A stretch of 64,000 nt of DNA. Origin: Rhodopseudomonas infernalis. GTDB taxonomy: Bacteria > Pseudomonadota > Alphaproteobacteria > Rhizobiales > Xanthobacteraceae. Under the pieces are notes generated by a model. The model was not told the DNA's origin. It saw nothing but the letters and a program-made list of their open reading frames with translations, and searched no databases. A program made the translations under genes and the position numbers. Location of the stretch: positions 19,363 to 83,362 of the forward strand of contig NZ_JAJNAL010000024.1 of NCBI RefSeq assembly GCF_022271405.1, read 5' to 3'. Below, piece by piece: positions 29,771 to 39,271 of the stretch. Position 1 is the first letter of the stretch, and every line of letters starts with the position of its first letter.

Positions 29771-31015
29771 ATGCCGATGACAGATGCCAACGAGAAGCGA
29801 CCGAGGCGGCAAATCCTCGTCGTGGATGACGACCCGGTTCAGGGCGCGGTGATCAGCGGCGTCTGCCGCCGGCTGGGCTATCAGCCGGTTTTCGCCGACT
29901 CGTATCAGGCGGCAGCCGATCTGATCGCGGCGCACTCTTTCGATTGCTACACTCTCGATCTGTCCCTTGGCGATCGTGACGGCATCGAATTGTTGCGGCT
30001 GATCGCGTCGAGTGGCGTCGCGCGGCGTGTCATTGTGATCAGCGGCTGCGACGAACGCATTCTCAGTGCGACGGTGCGGATGGCGCACGCCACGGGCATC
30101 GTCGATGCGATTTCGTTATCGAAGCCGATCGATCTGGCGTCGCTGCGCGAAGCGCTGGCGTTCGATGGCGGCCGGCCGTCCGCACAGCCGGCGAGCGAGG
30201 ACAGCTCGCGTCCGATCAACGCAGGCGACTTGCGCCGCGGCGTCGACCGCAATGAACTGTACGCGATGTTCCAGCCCAAGGTTGATCTGGCGAGCGGCCG
30301 CGTGGTCGGTTGCGAGGCGCTGGCGCGCTGGGACAGTCCGATCTTCGGCGCCGTGCGGCCGGATTTGTTCATCCCGATCGCGGAGGCAAGTGACGCGATA
30401 AAGCCGATCACGCTGGTTATGCTGCGAGAGTCGATGCGGCTGGCGCGCGACTATCTGGCGGTCGATCCTGCATTCGTCGTTGCGGTCAATCTGTCGGCAA
30501 CGCTGCTGACCGACGTCGGCATCCTGGATCAGATCGAGCTGATGCTGGATGAAACCGGCCTGCCAGCACGCGCGCTGATGATCGAGGTGACGGAATCGAC
30601 CGCCATGTCCGACGTCGGCCGGGCGATGGACGTGCTGCTGCGGCTCCGCATCAAGGGCGTCGGGATCTCGATGGATGATTTCGGCACCGGCTATTCGTCG
30701 CTGTCGGCGCTGGCGCGGATGCCGTTCAGCGAACTGAAGATCGATCGCTCCTTCGTCAATGATTTCCTGAAGGATGCCGATATGCGGAAGGTGGTGGCGG
30801 CGTCGGTCGCGATCGCGCACGAATATAAGATGAAAGTCGTCGCCGAGGGCATTGAAGACGCCGATACTTGGCGGGCCCTGGAGGAACTCGGCTGCGACAT
30901 CGGTCAGGGATTTGGAATTTCTCCTCCGCTGAGCCGGAAGGCTCTGGATGCCTGGTACGGTCTTTGGAATCCCTCGGCGTCCGCCAGCCGCATCCGCCGC
31001 GCTGGGGTCGAATGA
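29771..31015 (+). CDS. Receiver-EAL protein, probable c-di-GMP phosphodiesterase
   Basis: The frame opens at 29684; ATG 29771 (MPMTDANEKRPRRQILVVDDD) leads straight into the domain and gives 414 residues, with ATG 29777 also possible. The receiver domain (about 15-135) has VVDDDPVQ, the DCYTLDLSLGDRDG acceptor and SKPIDL. The EAL domain (about 155-400) keeps all catalytic features: GCEALARW, VNLSA, IEVTEST, DDFGTGYSS, KIDRSFV and VAEGIED. It should hydrolyse c-di-GMP to pGpG, gated by phosphorylation. Its receiver resembles the stand-alone one at 27464. Confidence 0.92.
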   Translation: MPMTDANEKRPRRQILVVDDDPVQGAVISGVCRRLGYQPVFADSYQAAADLIAAHSFDCYTLDLSLGDRDGIELLRLIASSGVARRVIVISGCDERILSATVRMAHATGIVDAISLSKPIDLASLREALAFDGGRPSAQPASEDSSRPINAGDLRRGVDRNELYAMFQPKVDLASGRVVGCEALARWDSPIFGAVRPDLFIPIAEASDAIKPITLVMLRESMRLARDYLAVDPAFVVAVNLSATLLTDVGILDQIELMLDETGLPARALMIEVTESTAMSDVGRAMDVLLRLRIKGVGISMDDFGTGYSSLSALARMPFSELKIDRSFVNDFLKDADMRKVVAASVAIAHEYKMKVVAEGIEDADTWRALEELGCDIGQGFGISPPLSRKALDAWYGLWNPSASASRIRRAGVE

Positions 31016-31106
31016 GCGCAGGCGCCTGCTTGGTTCGGCTGTCGGCTCAGACAACAGCAATTCTGCTTCCGATAGAAACGCCGCCGAGCCCCGAGCGCCT
31101 TGGCTG

Positions 31107-31146
31107 CATCCTTCGAGGCGCGTTACGCGCGCACCTCGAGATGACG
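31107..31146. repeat. Short palindromic repeat, type E
   Basis: CATCCTTCGAGGCGCG...CGCGCACCTCGAGATGACG, an inverted repeat of a form often found between alphaproteobacterial genes. It lies between convergent genes. Confidence 0.6.
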
Positions 31147-31191
31147 ACTCCGAATTTGAGAAGCCGGCGACGCTTCGATCAATGAAGCGCT

Positions 31192-33798
31192 CTAAGCCGC
31201 GTATTCGACCAGCAGATCGTCGCCGGCCGGAGCGTGTTGCGCAGCCGCGAAGCTTGCTTGGATAGCCCCGACCAGTTGGACATAGTCGCGCGGAGAGAGT
31301 TCCAGCGCGCGGACTTCGAGATCACGCGCAAGGCTTGCAAGCGCGTCCAGGCCAAAGGTGCCGGCCGCGCTTTTCAGCGAATGAGCTTCACGCTCGATCC
31401 TGCGGCAGTCGGCCGGAATGCTGAGCGTGTCGAACAGCTGCAGCCGGGCTTCGGTGTCGCGAATGAACACAGCGAGCACGTCGCGGGTGGCTTCCTCGCC
31501 GATCTCGGCCGCCAGATGTTCGAATGCTCGCTTTCCGACGTAGAGACGCGGGCCCTGGCCGGCCTGCGTTCCCCGTGGAGCCGGGGCCGTCTGCTTGCTG
31601 GTCTGCTGGGCTGCTGCAGCCGTCTCCAGCATCTGGGTCGCGTGGGTTTGCGCCGGCGCCGGCGGCAAGGCACGCAGGATCGCTTCGATCAGCTTGGTCT
31701 TGCGCACCGGTTTGGCGATGTGGTCGTTCATGCCGGCTGCGCTGCAGGCCGCCTGATCTTCCGCGAAGGCATTGGCCGTGAAGGCGATGATCGGGACGGT
31801 CGACAGCTCGCCGCCCTTGGCGCGGATCGCCCGCGTGGCTTCGAGCCCGTCCATTTCGGGCATTCGCATGTCCATCAAGATGACGTCGTAGCTGAAGCTC
31901 GTCGCGGCCGTCACGGCTTCGCTGCCGTCGCAAGCGGTGTTGGTCTGGATCGCGAACTCGCTGAGCATCTGAACTGCGACCGCGCGGTTGGTCGGATTGT
32001 CGTCGACCACGAGGACGCGAAGCGGACGTCCGCCGGCCGCAATCCGTGCGTGCAGCTCGGCATATTGCGCTCCGGGATCCTGGTCGCGCGGCAGCTCGGC
32101 GGCGACTGGCATGTCGAGTGTGAACACGAATGACGAGCCTTGGCCAGGGGTCGACGTCACGCTGATCTTGCCGCCCATCTGTTCGATCAGCCGACGGCTG
32201 ATCGCCAGACCGAGGCCGGAACCGCCGAACCGGCGCCGGATTGAACTATCGGCTTGCACGAAGTCGCTGAACAGCGATTCGATCTTGTCGGGCTCGATTC
32301 CGATCCCGGTGTCGCGCACGCTCCACTGCACGCGCGCAGTGGTGCCATCGGTCGCCAGGCATTCTGCTGCGACGACGATGCTGCCGGACGGGGTGAATTT
32401 CACGGCGTTGGAGATCAGGTTGAGCAGCACCTGCCGGACCCGGCCCGGATCGCCGATCAAGGCTTGCGGCAGGTCGTCGCTGAACACGGTGCGGATCGTC
32501 AGTCCCTTGGCGGCAGCTCGCGATCCGATGACGCTCAGCGGATGCTCGGCGACCTTACGCGGCGAGAACGGGATCAGTTCGAACGACAGCCGTCCGGCTT
32601 CCAGCTTGGAGAAGTCCAGAATATCGTCGAGGATCTCGAGCAGGCTGTCGCCGGCGTCGTGAATGCCGAGCACAGCGCGGCGCTGCGCGGGATCGAGCTT
32701 GCTGTCGAGCAGATTGCTGGCGAGTCCCAGCACGGCGTTCATCGGCGTACGGATCTCGTGGCTCATCATCGCCAGGAAGCTCGATTTTGCGGCGCTGGCG
32801 ACTTCGGCCGCGTCGGCGTAGACCGCCTGCTTGTTCCACCACCGCGCGATCGCGATACTCCCGGTCAGGATGATCAACGCGCTCACGACCGACATCGCGA
32901 CGAGCAACACGGCCATGTCCTGCCAGCTTTGCAGCGCGCTCTCTTCGCTCAAGGCGACCGTGACCATCACGGGAAAATTCGGCAGCATCCGGGACGAGCG
33001 AAGCTCCGGTTTGGCGCTGGCCGAGCTGATGGCTTCACGGATGCTGCCGCCGGACTCCAGCGCCCGCCGACCGCTGGTCGATTTCTGCTCGCCGGCGCTG
33101 TCGAGATGTGGGTAGCTGGCGAGCACCACGTCGTCGGCCCGAACCAGGGAGGTCTTGGTGTCCGGGCCGAGCGCCGTTGCGGCGAAGAAGTTCTCGATAT
33201 ATTGCTGCGACATCGCGCCGAGCAGCAATCCCATGAAATTGCCGTTCGGATCGTTGAGGCGGCGGGCAATGTAGATGTTCCAGGTGCCGGAGCCGCGGTT
33301 TCGCGTCGGCATGCTGATGTAGCTTTCCAGATTGCTGTCGGTGCTGAGCGCCTTGAAGTAGTCCCGGTCGGCGACGTTCACCGCAGGAATCGGCCAATAG
33401 CGGGAGAAATTGATCAGCTGGCCGGTGTGGTCGATCATCGTCACGGCCTCGACCTGGGGCAGCCCGCTGACCTTTTCCTTCAGCATCATGTGGGTGACGT
33501 GATCCGACATCGTCTCCTGGTAGGACGCGCTGTCGGTGACGCCGCGGCGGGCCAGATAGTCGCTGATGCTCGACAGCACGAGGTCCAGCGACTTGAACGA
33601 TCGGTCCGCTTCTTCGGCAAGCGTCATGCTGTAGCGCTGCAGGTGCGACTCGGCGGTCTTGAGAAGGTTTTCCCGCAGGTTGCCGAGGAAGATCAAGTTG
33701 GTGCCGATGATCGAGACGATCAGCGCCAAGGCGACGAGACGCAGCGCGACTTGAGAGCGCTTCAGCTGGGGGCGGATCGAGGCGGGAGGTTGGCTCAT
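31192..33798 (-). CDS. Hybrid sensor histidine kinase with receiver and Hpt domains
   Basis: ATG 33798 overlaps the stop of the preceding Bug-type gene (ATGA); 868 residues. Order: transmembrane segment about 18-38; periplasmic dCache-like sensor about 40-295 ([31 protein letters not shown]); second transmembrane segment about 297-318; HisKA with SHEIRTPMN (His347); HATPase with [18 protein letters not shown]; receiver [11 protein letters not shown]...[10 protein letters not shown]; and Hpt with AHSLKSAAG (His806). This is a complete His-Asp-His phosphorelay up to the last receiver, which the divergent FixJ-like regulator could provide. The overlap with the binding-protein gene suggests the two act together. 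Confidence 0.94.
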   Translation of the reverse strand: MSQPPASIRPQLKRSQVALRLVALALIVSIIGTNLIFLGNLRENLLKTAESHLQRYSMTLAEEADRSFKSLDLVLSSISDYLARRGVTDSASYQETMSDHVTHMMLKEKVSGLPQVEAVTMIDHTGQLINFSRYWPIPAVNVADRDYFKALSTDSNLESYISMPTRNRGSGTWNIYIARRLNDPNGNFMGLLLGAMSQQYIENFFAATALGPDTKTSLVRADDVVLASYPHLDSAGEQKSTSGRRALESGGSIREAISSASAKPELRSSRMLPNFPVMVTVALSEESALQSWQDMAVLLVAMSVVSALIILTGSIAIARWWNKQAVYADAAEVASAAKSSFLAMMSHEIRTPMNAVLGLASNLLDSKLDPAQRRAVLGIHDAGDSLLEILDDILDFSKLEAGRLSFELIPFSPRKVAEHPLSVIGSRAAAKGLTIRTVFSDDLPQALIGDPGRVRQVLLNLISNAVKFTPSGSIVVAAECLATDGTTARVQWSVRDTGIGIEPDKIESLFSDFVQADSSIRRRFGGSGLGLAISRRLIEQMGGKISVTSTPGQGSSFVFTLDMPVAAELPRDQDPGAQYAELHARIAAGGRPLRVLVVDDNPTNRAVAVQMLSEFAIQTNTACDGSEAVTAATSFSYDVILMDMRMPEMDGLEATRAIRAKGGELSTVPIIAFTANAFAEDQAACSAAGMNDHIAKPVRKTKLIEAILRALPPAPAQTHATQMLETAAAAQQTSKQTAPAPRGTQAGQGPRLYVGKRAFEHLAAEIGEEATRDVLAVFIRDTEARLQLFDTLSIPADCRRIEREAHSLKSAAGTFGLDALASLARDLEVRALELSPRDYVQLVGAIQASFAAAQHAPAGDDLLVEYAA

Positions 33799-34775
33799 TG
33801 CCACGCCCGCTGCCCGTCCGAAAGCGGCGCCTGCTCCAAATGCGGCTTCCAACTTGCGACCTCCGCGTGGATCAGGTCGTCGAGCGCTGCCCGGCCGCGC
33901 TGCTCGACCACCGCAATGTCGCCGGCAAGGTCCGTGAATTGCTGACGAACCGCAGCATCGTCGAGCGCCGCGCTGAGTGCGGCGCTGAGACGGTCGATCA
34001 GCTCGGGGGGCGTGTTCTGGGGCGCGAAGAGCGCGTGCCACGCGGTCATATCGAAGCCCGGAACCCCAGCTTCTGCAGCGGTGGGGACGTCAGGCAGAAA
34101 CGGGTTTCGCGCATTGGCGGAAATGGCAAGCGCCCGCAGCTCGCCGGTCCGAACACGGTCGATCGAGTTGACGATCTGGTCGCACATGTCATCGATCCGC
34201 CCATCGGGCAAAGCCCGCAAAGCGGGGCCGCTACCCCGAAGTGCTATGTCGGCGGATTGAAGCTGCACGATCGAAGCCGGCAATGTGCAGGAGGCGTAGG
34301 AAATCGAGCCGGCCCCGGCGTGAACCATCTTGGTGTTGGGATGCTGGCGGAGATAGGCGAGCAGTTCGGGCAGGGTTTCTACCGGAAGTTGCCGGTTCGT
34401 CATCACCAGGATTACCGCGGGCGCGTTACGGTGCGTTCCCATCTGGCCCGTGGTCAGCGTGTAGCGATCGGGTGTCGCGCGCATCCCGCGGGCCGCGGTC
34501 GTTCCGCCGCCGCCACCGACGACGTTCTCGATGACGAATTGTTGGCCGAGTGTGGTCGCCAAATACCCTGTGATGATAACTGCGACTTTATCAGTCGGGC
34601 CACCGGCCGCGAACGGTACAATCACGGTGACGGAGCGGGATGGGTAGGCGGAGCTCGGACTGGCCGTCAGCGGCCAGGTCGGCAGACACAACAGCCCACC
34701 GCGCAGCAACTTCGCCAGGTTATCCACCCGGGACGACGGGCTGCAGGCTGATGAGCTTGCTCGAATCTGTCTCAT
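33795..34775 (-). CDS. Bug/TctC-type tricarboxylate binding protein, apparently shortened
   Basis: 326 residues with a signal peptide ([21 protein letters not shown]) and mature start [22 protein letters not shown], the Bug family signature. The end fits too: [29 protein letters not shown] and [22 protein letters not shown]. Between [10 protein letters not shown] and [13 protein letters not shown] about 25 residues present in ordinary Bug proteins are missing, and the region around [25 protein letters not shown] is unusual, so ligand binding may differ or be lost. There are no TctA/TctB genes nearby. The stop overlaps the kinase ATG by four bases. Confidence 0.82.
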   Translation of the reverse strand: MRQIRASSSACSPSSRVDNLAKLLRGGLLCLPTWPLTASPSSAYPSRSVTVIVPFAAGGPTDKVAVIITGYLATTLGQQFVIENVVGGGGGTTAARGMRATPDRYTLTTGQMGTHRNAPAVILVMTNRQLPVETLPELLAYLRQHPNTKMVHAGAGSISYASCTLPASIVQLQSADIALRGSGPALRALPDGRIDDMCDQIVNSIDRVRTGELRALAISANARNPFLPDVPTAAEAGVPGFDMTAWHALFAPQNTPPELIDRLSAALSAALDDAAVRQQFTDLAGDIAVVEQRGRAALDDLIHAEVASWKPHLEQAPLSDGQRAWQ

Positions 34776-35006
34776 GGTGCTATGCGATCGAGAGTTTCTT
34801 ATTTATGAATATCTCAACCCAATGAGTAGTGCGTAAACGGCGGCTGGCCGAGCCGTAAATCTCAACTGCTCCTGCTCACGCAACAATAGCGTCGCACGAC
34901 AGTTACGGAAGCAGATAGCACCGCTGTTCCCAGGATTTGGTGGTTCATTCTAATGGTTCGTTTGTTTTGTTGTTCTCGTCGGGCGCAATCTTCGCGCTAA
35001 ATTATT

Positions 35007-35024
35007 CCTCGTATTGATACGAGG
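35007..35024 (+). promoter_or_regulatory. Perfect palindrome upstream of the FixJ-like regulator, probable operator
   Basis: CCTCGTATTGATACGAGG: eight-base arms with a two-base centre, 48 bases before the regulator start, in an AT-richer intergenic tract between two divergent signalling genes. It could be the regulator's own binding site. FixJ/NarL-family proteins bind as dimers to inverted repeats. Confidence 0.55.
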
Positions 35025-35072
35025 ACGCTAGATTGTCAGATGCATCTCTCAGAGCTGTTTGGAGGTCGATCG

Positions 35073-35702
35073 ATGAGTGAGACGTCGTCAGGAGGGGAGG
35101 TCTTCGTCGTCGATGACGATCCGGCCGTGCGCGAAACTCTCTCGATCGTTCTGTCGGCTGCCGGCTACGAGGTGATCTGTTTCGCCGATGGCGAGTCGCT
35201 GCTGGCCGTGGCGCGGAGCCGCAGCCCGGCCTGCATCCTGCTCGATGTGCACATCCCCGGCCGATCCGGCCTCGACATCCTGGCGGAACTGCACGCCGAG
35301 GACTATCCGGCGCCGATCTTCATGATTTCGGGGAAAGGCGATATCGCGATGGCGGTCAACGCCATCAAGAGCGGTGCGCTCGACTTCATCGAGAAGCCGT
35401 TCCGGGGCAAGGAGATCGTTGTCCGCGTCGAGGAGGCGATCGAGGCGTTTCAGCGTCGCCGCGATCCCGGCAAGACGGCGAAGGCGCCGTCCTACAACTT
35501 CCCCGGCAGGGAACCGTTGACGCTGCGGGAGCGGGAGGTGCTGGAACTGTTCGCGTCCGGCAACACCAACAAGGAGGCGGGCCGTCACCTCGGCATCAGC
35601 CCGCGCACCATCGAGTATCACCGGGCCAACATTATGAAGAAGCTCGGTGCCCGCAACGCCACCGACCTGGTCCGCATCGTGATGACGGCGCCGAGGGCGT
35701 AA
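35073..35702 (+). CDS. FixJ-family response regulator (receiver plus LuxR-type HTH)
   Basis: ATG 35073 (MSETSSGGEVFVVDDDPAVRETL) with GGAGG eight to twelve bases before it; 209 residues. The receiver has DDD at 14-16, Asp58 in ACILLDVHIPG, ISGKGD and IEKPF. The C-terminal HTH is LTLREREVLELFASGNTNKEAGRHLGISPRTIEYHRANIMKKLGARN, as in FixJ/TodT-type regulators. It is divergent from the Bug-protein/hybrid-kinase pair, and its receiver would complete their phosphorelay. The target genes are unknown; the palindrome upstream suggests autoregulation. Confidence 0.92.
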   Translation: MSETSSGGEVFVVDDDPAVRETLSIVLSAAGYEVICFADGESLLAVARSRSPACILLDVHIPGRSGLDILAELHAEDYPAPIFMISGKGDIAMAVNAIKSGALDFIEKPFRGKEIVVRVEEAIEAFQRRRDPGKTAKAPSYNFPGREPLTLREREVLELFASGNTNKEAGRHLGISPRTIEYHRANIMKKLGARNATDLVRIVMTAPRA

Positions 35703-35720
35703 CGTCGCGGGCGACCGCCG

Positions 35721-36503
35721 TCAGAGCGTCCCGGGGAAGGCGCCGCCGTCGAGCAGGAGGTTCTGACCGGTGATGTAACCGGACCTGGCGCCGCACAGGA
35801 ATGCGCAGGCCAGGCCGAATTCTTCGGGGTCGCCGAAGCGGCCGGCCGGGTTTTCGTTCATCCGCGTTTGCAGGATCTGATCGGCCGAAACGCCGGCCGC
35901 CTTGGCCTGACCCGCAGCCACCCCGCGCAGCCGGTCGGTGTCGAACGGGCCCGGCAGCAGCGCATTGATGGTCACATTGTGCCGCACGGTTTTGCGCGAC
36001 AGCCCGGCGACGAAGCCGGTGAGGCCGGTGCGTGCGCCGTTGGACAGACCGAGCACGTCGATCGGCGCCTTCACGGCGGCCGAGGTGATGTTGACGATGC
36101 GGCCGAACTTCCGCTCGATCATCTTGTCGACGGTCGCCTTGATCAGCTCGATCGGCGTCAGCATGTTGGCGTCGAGCGCTTTGATCCAGTCGTCGCGGGT
36201 CCAGTTGCGGAAATCGCCGGGCGGCGGGCCGCCGGCATTGTTCACCAGGATGTCCGGTTCCGGGCAAACCTTCAGCGCCGCGTCACGGCCCTCGGGCGTG
36301 GTGATGTCGCCCGCCACCTCGGTGATCTCGACATCCGGATACGCCTTGCGCAGTGCGGCGGCAGCCTGCGCCAGCGCCTCGGCGCCGCGCGCCGTCATCG
36401 TGACATGAACGCCTTCGGCCGCGAGTGCCTCCGCGCAGGCGCGCCCCAGTCCCTTGCTCGATGCGCACACCAGCGCGCGGCGGCCCTTGATTCCCAGATC
36501 CAC
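35721..36503 (-). CDS. Short-chain dehydrogenase/reductase with altered active site
   Basis: 260 residues from GTG 36503 (GGGAGTGAAAC before it). The nucleotide-binding pattern ALVCASSKGLGRACAEALA and the structural NNAG in ILVNNAGGPPP are present. At the catalytic position, the usual Tyr-x-x-x-Lys is replaced by Ser-Asn-Gly-Ala-Arg (GLSNGARTGLTGFV), with the catalytic Ser region NITSAAVKAPI kept. The C-terminus GQNLLLDGGAFPGTL is ordinary. A subgroup of atypical SDRs annotated as 3-oxoacyl-ACP reductases shares this change; classical hydride-transfer chemistry is doubtful. Divergent from the SDR at 36612. Confidence 0.88.
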   Translation of the reverse strand: MDLGIKGRRALVCASSKGLGRACAEALAAEGVHVTMTARGAEALAQAAAALRKAYPDVEITEVAGDITTPEGRDAALKVCPEPDILVNNAGGPPPGDFRNWTRDDWIKALDANMLTPIELIKATVDKMIERKFGRIVNITSAAVKAPIDVLGLSNGARTGLTGFVAGLSRKTVRHNVTINALLPGPFDTDRLRGVAAGQAKAAGVSADQILQTRMNENPAGRFGDPEEFGLACAFLCGARSGYITGQNLLLDGGAFPGTL

Positions 36504-36611
36504 GTTTCACTCCCGGATGCATGGCGATGTCGATGAGGCCGGCACTCTAGCCATCCCGGTTCGGCATGGTAAGGGGAGGGCAACGCATAACGCATCAACG
36601 GGAAACGCGGC

Positions 36612-37373
36612 ATGGATCAACTGTTCGACGTCAGCAACGAAGTCATTCTGGTCACCGGCGCCTCGCAGGGCCTCGGGCGGCAATTCGCCCGCGTGCTCGC
36701 CGAGCGCGGCGCAGCGGTCGTGCTCGCGGCGCGCCAGGTCGACAAGCTGAAAGCGCTCGAACAGGAGATCAAGCAAAAGGGCGGCCGCGCCGTTGCGGTG
36801 CAGATGGACGTCACCGATCTGGCCTCGATGGCGGCCGCGCTCGATCAGGCCGAGGCCGCGCTCGGCCCCATCACCGTGCTGATCAACAATGCCGGCGTCG
36901 CCACCGAGAAGCTCGCGGTCGACACCAGCGAAGCCGATTGGGACAAGGTGATCGGCGCCAACCTCAAGGGCGCGTATTTCCTCGCGACCGAAGTGGCACG
37001 GCGGATGATCGCGCGCCAGCAGGGCGGCAACATCGTCAACATCGCCTCGGTACTCGGCCAGAGCGTGCTGAAATTCGTCTCGCCCTACGCGATCTCCAAG
37101 GCCGGCATCATCCAGGCCACCAAGGCGATGGCGCTCGAACTCGCCGCCTCCCGCATCCGCGTCAACGCGCTGGCGCCCGGCTACATCGACACCGACATCA
37201 ACCGCGACCTCTGGGCAACCCCCGCCGGCGAAAAACTCGTCAAAAGCATCCCCCAACGCCGCGTCGGCCACGAGTCGGATCTCGACGGCGCGATTTTGCT
37301 GCTGTCCTCGAATGCGTCGCGGTACATGACCGGGAGCGTTGTGACGGTGGATGGCGGGTTTTTGTTGGGGTAG
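36612..37373 (+). CDS. Short-chain dehydrogenase/reductase
   Basis: 253 residues, ATG preceded by GGGAAACGCGGC. Classical SDR layout: TGASQGLGRQFA (TGxxxGxG), NNAG in VLINNAGVATEK, catalytic Ser in NIASVLG, and intact YAISK for Tyr-x-x-x-Lys. The C-terminus RYMTGSVVTVDGGFLLG is typical. It probably acts on a hydroxyacyl or similar alcohol with NAD(P). The substrate is unknown. It is divergent from an SDR with degenerate catalytic residues. Confidence 0.9.
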   Translation: MDQLFDVSNEVILVTGASQGLGRQFARVLAERGAAVVLAARQVDKLKALEQEIKQKGGRAVAVQMDVTDLASMAAALDQAEAALGPITVLINNAGVATEKLAVDTSEADWDKVIGANLKGAYFLATEVARRMIARQQGGNIVNIASVLGQSVLKFVSPYAISKAGIIQATKAMALELAASRIRVNALAPGYIDTDINRDLWATPAGEKLVKSIPQRRVGHESDLDGAILLLSSNASRYMTGSVVTVDGGFLLG

Positions 37374-37425
37374 TTCCGACGCTGGAGCCGCGGGACGGGC
37401 GGCGTTACTCCACAGCCTCTCGTTC

Positions 37426-37574
37426 GTCATTCCGGGGCGCGCGCAGCGCGAGCCCGAAATCCATAACCCCAGAATTCTCGGCTGAGCCCGGTCGATGAAC
37501 CGCTTCGCGTCAACAACCGGCCTCAGAGAGTATGGATTCCGGGCTCGCGAGCTACGCTCGCGCCCCGGAATGAC
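37426..37574. repeat. Interspersed palindromic repeat, type B
   Basis: Opens GTCATTCCGGGGCGCGCGC and closes CGCGCCCCGGAATGAC, with arms AGCCCGAAATCCATA and TATGGATTCCGGGCT inside. It lies between convergent genes; a shorter relative lies at 41900. Confidence 0.85.
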
Positions 37575-37588
37575 GGAGAGAGGCGGTG

Positions 37589-39193
37589 CTAACGCATCTC
37601 TTCCTTGATCAAATCCGCCGCCTTCTCGCCGATCATGATGGTCGGGGCGTTGGTGTTGCCGCCGATCAGGCTGGGCATCACTGACGCGTCGACGATGCGC
37701 AGGCCTTCGAGGCCGCGCAGCTTGAGGTGCGGGTCGACCACCGCGGCTGGGTCGTTGGCCGTGCCGATCTTGCAGGTGCCGACCGGGTGGTACACGGTGT
37801 CGACGCGGGCGCGCAGGATGGCGCGGATGTCGTCGTCGGTGCGGACGTTCGCGGTGAACAGATCCTTCTGCTGTAGCGCACGCAGCGCCGGCGTTTCCAT
37901 CAGCCGCAGCGTCGTCTTGTAGCCGGCGACCATCGCCTCGAGGTCCTCCGCCTCGCCGAAGAAATTCGGGTCGATCCGCGGCGGCGCCAGCGGATCGGCG
38001 CTGCTGAGCCCGACGCTGCCGCGGCTCTTCGGGCGCAGTAGGCAGACGTGGCACGAGAACCCCGTGCCCCAATGCCGCTTGCGGCCGTGATCGTCGACCA
38101 TTGCCATGCCGAAATGTAGCTGGATGTCGGGCACGTCGAGGTCCGGCCGCGTCTTCAGGAAGCCGCCGCATTCAGCGAAGTTGGTGGCGAGCGGGCCGCG
38201 GCCTTCGCGGCGATACTGGCCGATGGTCGAGAGCAGCCGGCCGATGCCGGTGAAGCTGGTGCCGGTGAAATACGGCGCGTCGGACTGATAGGCGAAGATG
38301 AAATCGGGATGGTCCTGCAAATTCCGGCCGACGCCGGGTAGGTGATGCACGGTGGCGATGCCGTGCCGCTGCAGCATTTCGCCGTCGCCGACGCCGGAGA
38401 GCTGCAGCAGTTGCGGCGTCTGGAACGCGCCGGAGGCGAGGATTACTTCGCGGCGCGCACGCACCTGCCGCGTCTCGCTGTCCTTGTGAAATTCCACGCC
38501 GATCGCGCGGCCACCCTCGAACAAAATCCGCGTCGCCTGCGCGCCGGTCTCGACCCGCAGGTTCGGCCGCGTCGCCATATGCGGATGCACATACGCGCGC
38601 GCCGCGCTCCAGCGCTCGCCGTCGTGCTGCGTGAGCTGATACAGGCCGAGGCCTTCCTGCTCCTCGCCGTTGAAATCGTCGCGGATGCGGAACTGTGCCT
38701 CGCGCGCCGCCTGCAGGAAGATCTCGTGCACCGGATTGTCGGTGCGCAGCCGGTCGACGTGCAGCGGGCCGTTTTGTCCGTGATACGCGCCGTTGAATTC
38801 GGCGTTGTTCTCGGAGCGCTTGAAGTAGGGCAGCACGTCCGCATAGGACCAGCCGTCGGCGCCGAGTTCGGCCCAATGGTCGTAGTCCGATTTGTGGCCG
38901 CGGATATACACCATGGCGTTGATCGCCGAGGAGCCGCCGAGCGCCTTGCCGCGCGGCTGATAGCCGATCCGGCCGTTGAGGCCCGGCTGCGGCACCGTCT
39001 CGAAGTGCCAATTGTTGAGCTTGCTCGGCACCATCAGCGACAGCGCGTAGGGCGTCTTCACCACCCAATTGTCGCCGGTGCCGCCGGCCTCGAGCAGCGC
39101 CACCGACGTGCCGGGATCTTCCGACAGCCGCCCGGCCACCGCGCATCCGCCCGAGCCGCCGCCGACCACGACAAAGTCATAGGTCTCCGTCAT
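37589..39193 (-). CDS. GMC-family FAD alcohol dehydrogenase (choline dehydrogenase-like)
   Basis: Two adjacent ATGs occur; the one at 39193 has the better distance from GGAGGA, giving 534 residues. FAD-binding motif VVGGGSGGCAVAGRLSEDP, the GMC signature PRGKALGGSSAINAMVYIRG, and the second signature ASGAFQTPQLLQLSGVG. The active-site end has YHPVGTCKIG and GNTNAPTIMIGEKAADLI. Members oxidise primary alcohols or choline-like substrates, passing electrons to quinone or oxygen. The aldehyde dehydrogenase gene directly upstream on the same strand suggests an alcohol-to-acid pathway; the alcohol is unknown. Confidence 0.92.
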   Translation of the reverse strand: MTETYDFVVVGGGSGGCAVAGRLSEDPGTSVALLEAGGTGDNWVVKTPYALSLMVPSKLNNWHFETVPQPGLNGRIGYQPRGKALGGSSAINAMVYIRGHKSDYDHWAELGADGWSYADVLPYFKRSENNAEFNGAYHGQNGPLHVDRLRTDNPVHEIFLQAAREAQFRIRDDFNGEEQEGLGLYQLTQHDGERWSAARAYVHPHMATRPNLRVETGAQATRILFEGGRAIGVEFHKDSETRQVRARREVILASGAFQTPQLLQLSGVGDGEMLQRHGIATVHHLPGVGRNLQDHPDFIFAYQSDAPYFTGTSFTGIGRLLSTIGQYRREGRGPLATNFAECGGFLKTRPDLDVPDIQLHFGMAMVDDHGRKRHWGTGFSCHVCLLRPKSRGSVGLSSADPLAPPRIDPNFFGEAEDLEAMVAGYKTTLRLMETPALRALQQKDLFTANVRTDDDIRAILRARVDTVYHPVGTCKIGTANDPAAVVDPHLKLRGLEGLRIVDASVMPSLIGGNTNAPTIMIGEKAADLIKEEMR

Positions 39194-39271
39194 CATTTCC
39201 TCCTGGAGTAGTCTTGTTTGTTCGAAGCGCCGGCTCTTCGTCCGGTCGCTGGTCGTCAGCTCGTCGTCAGA

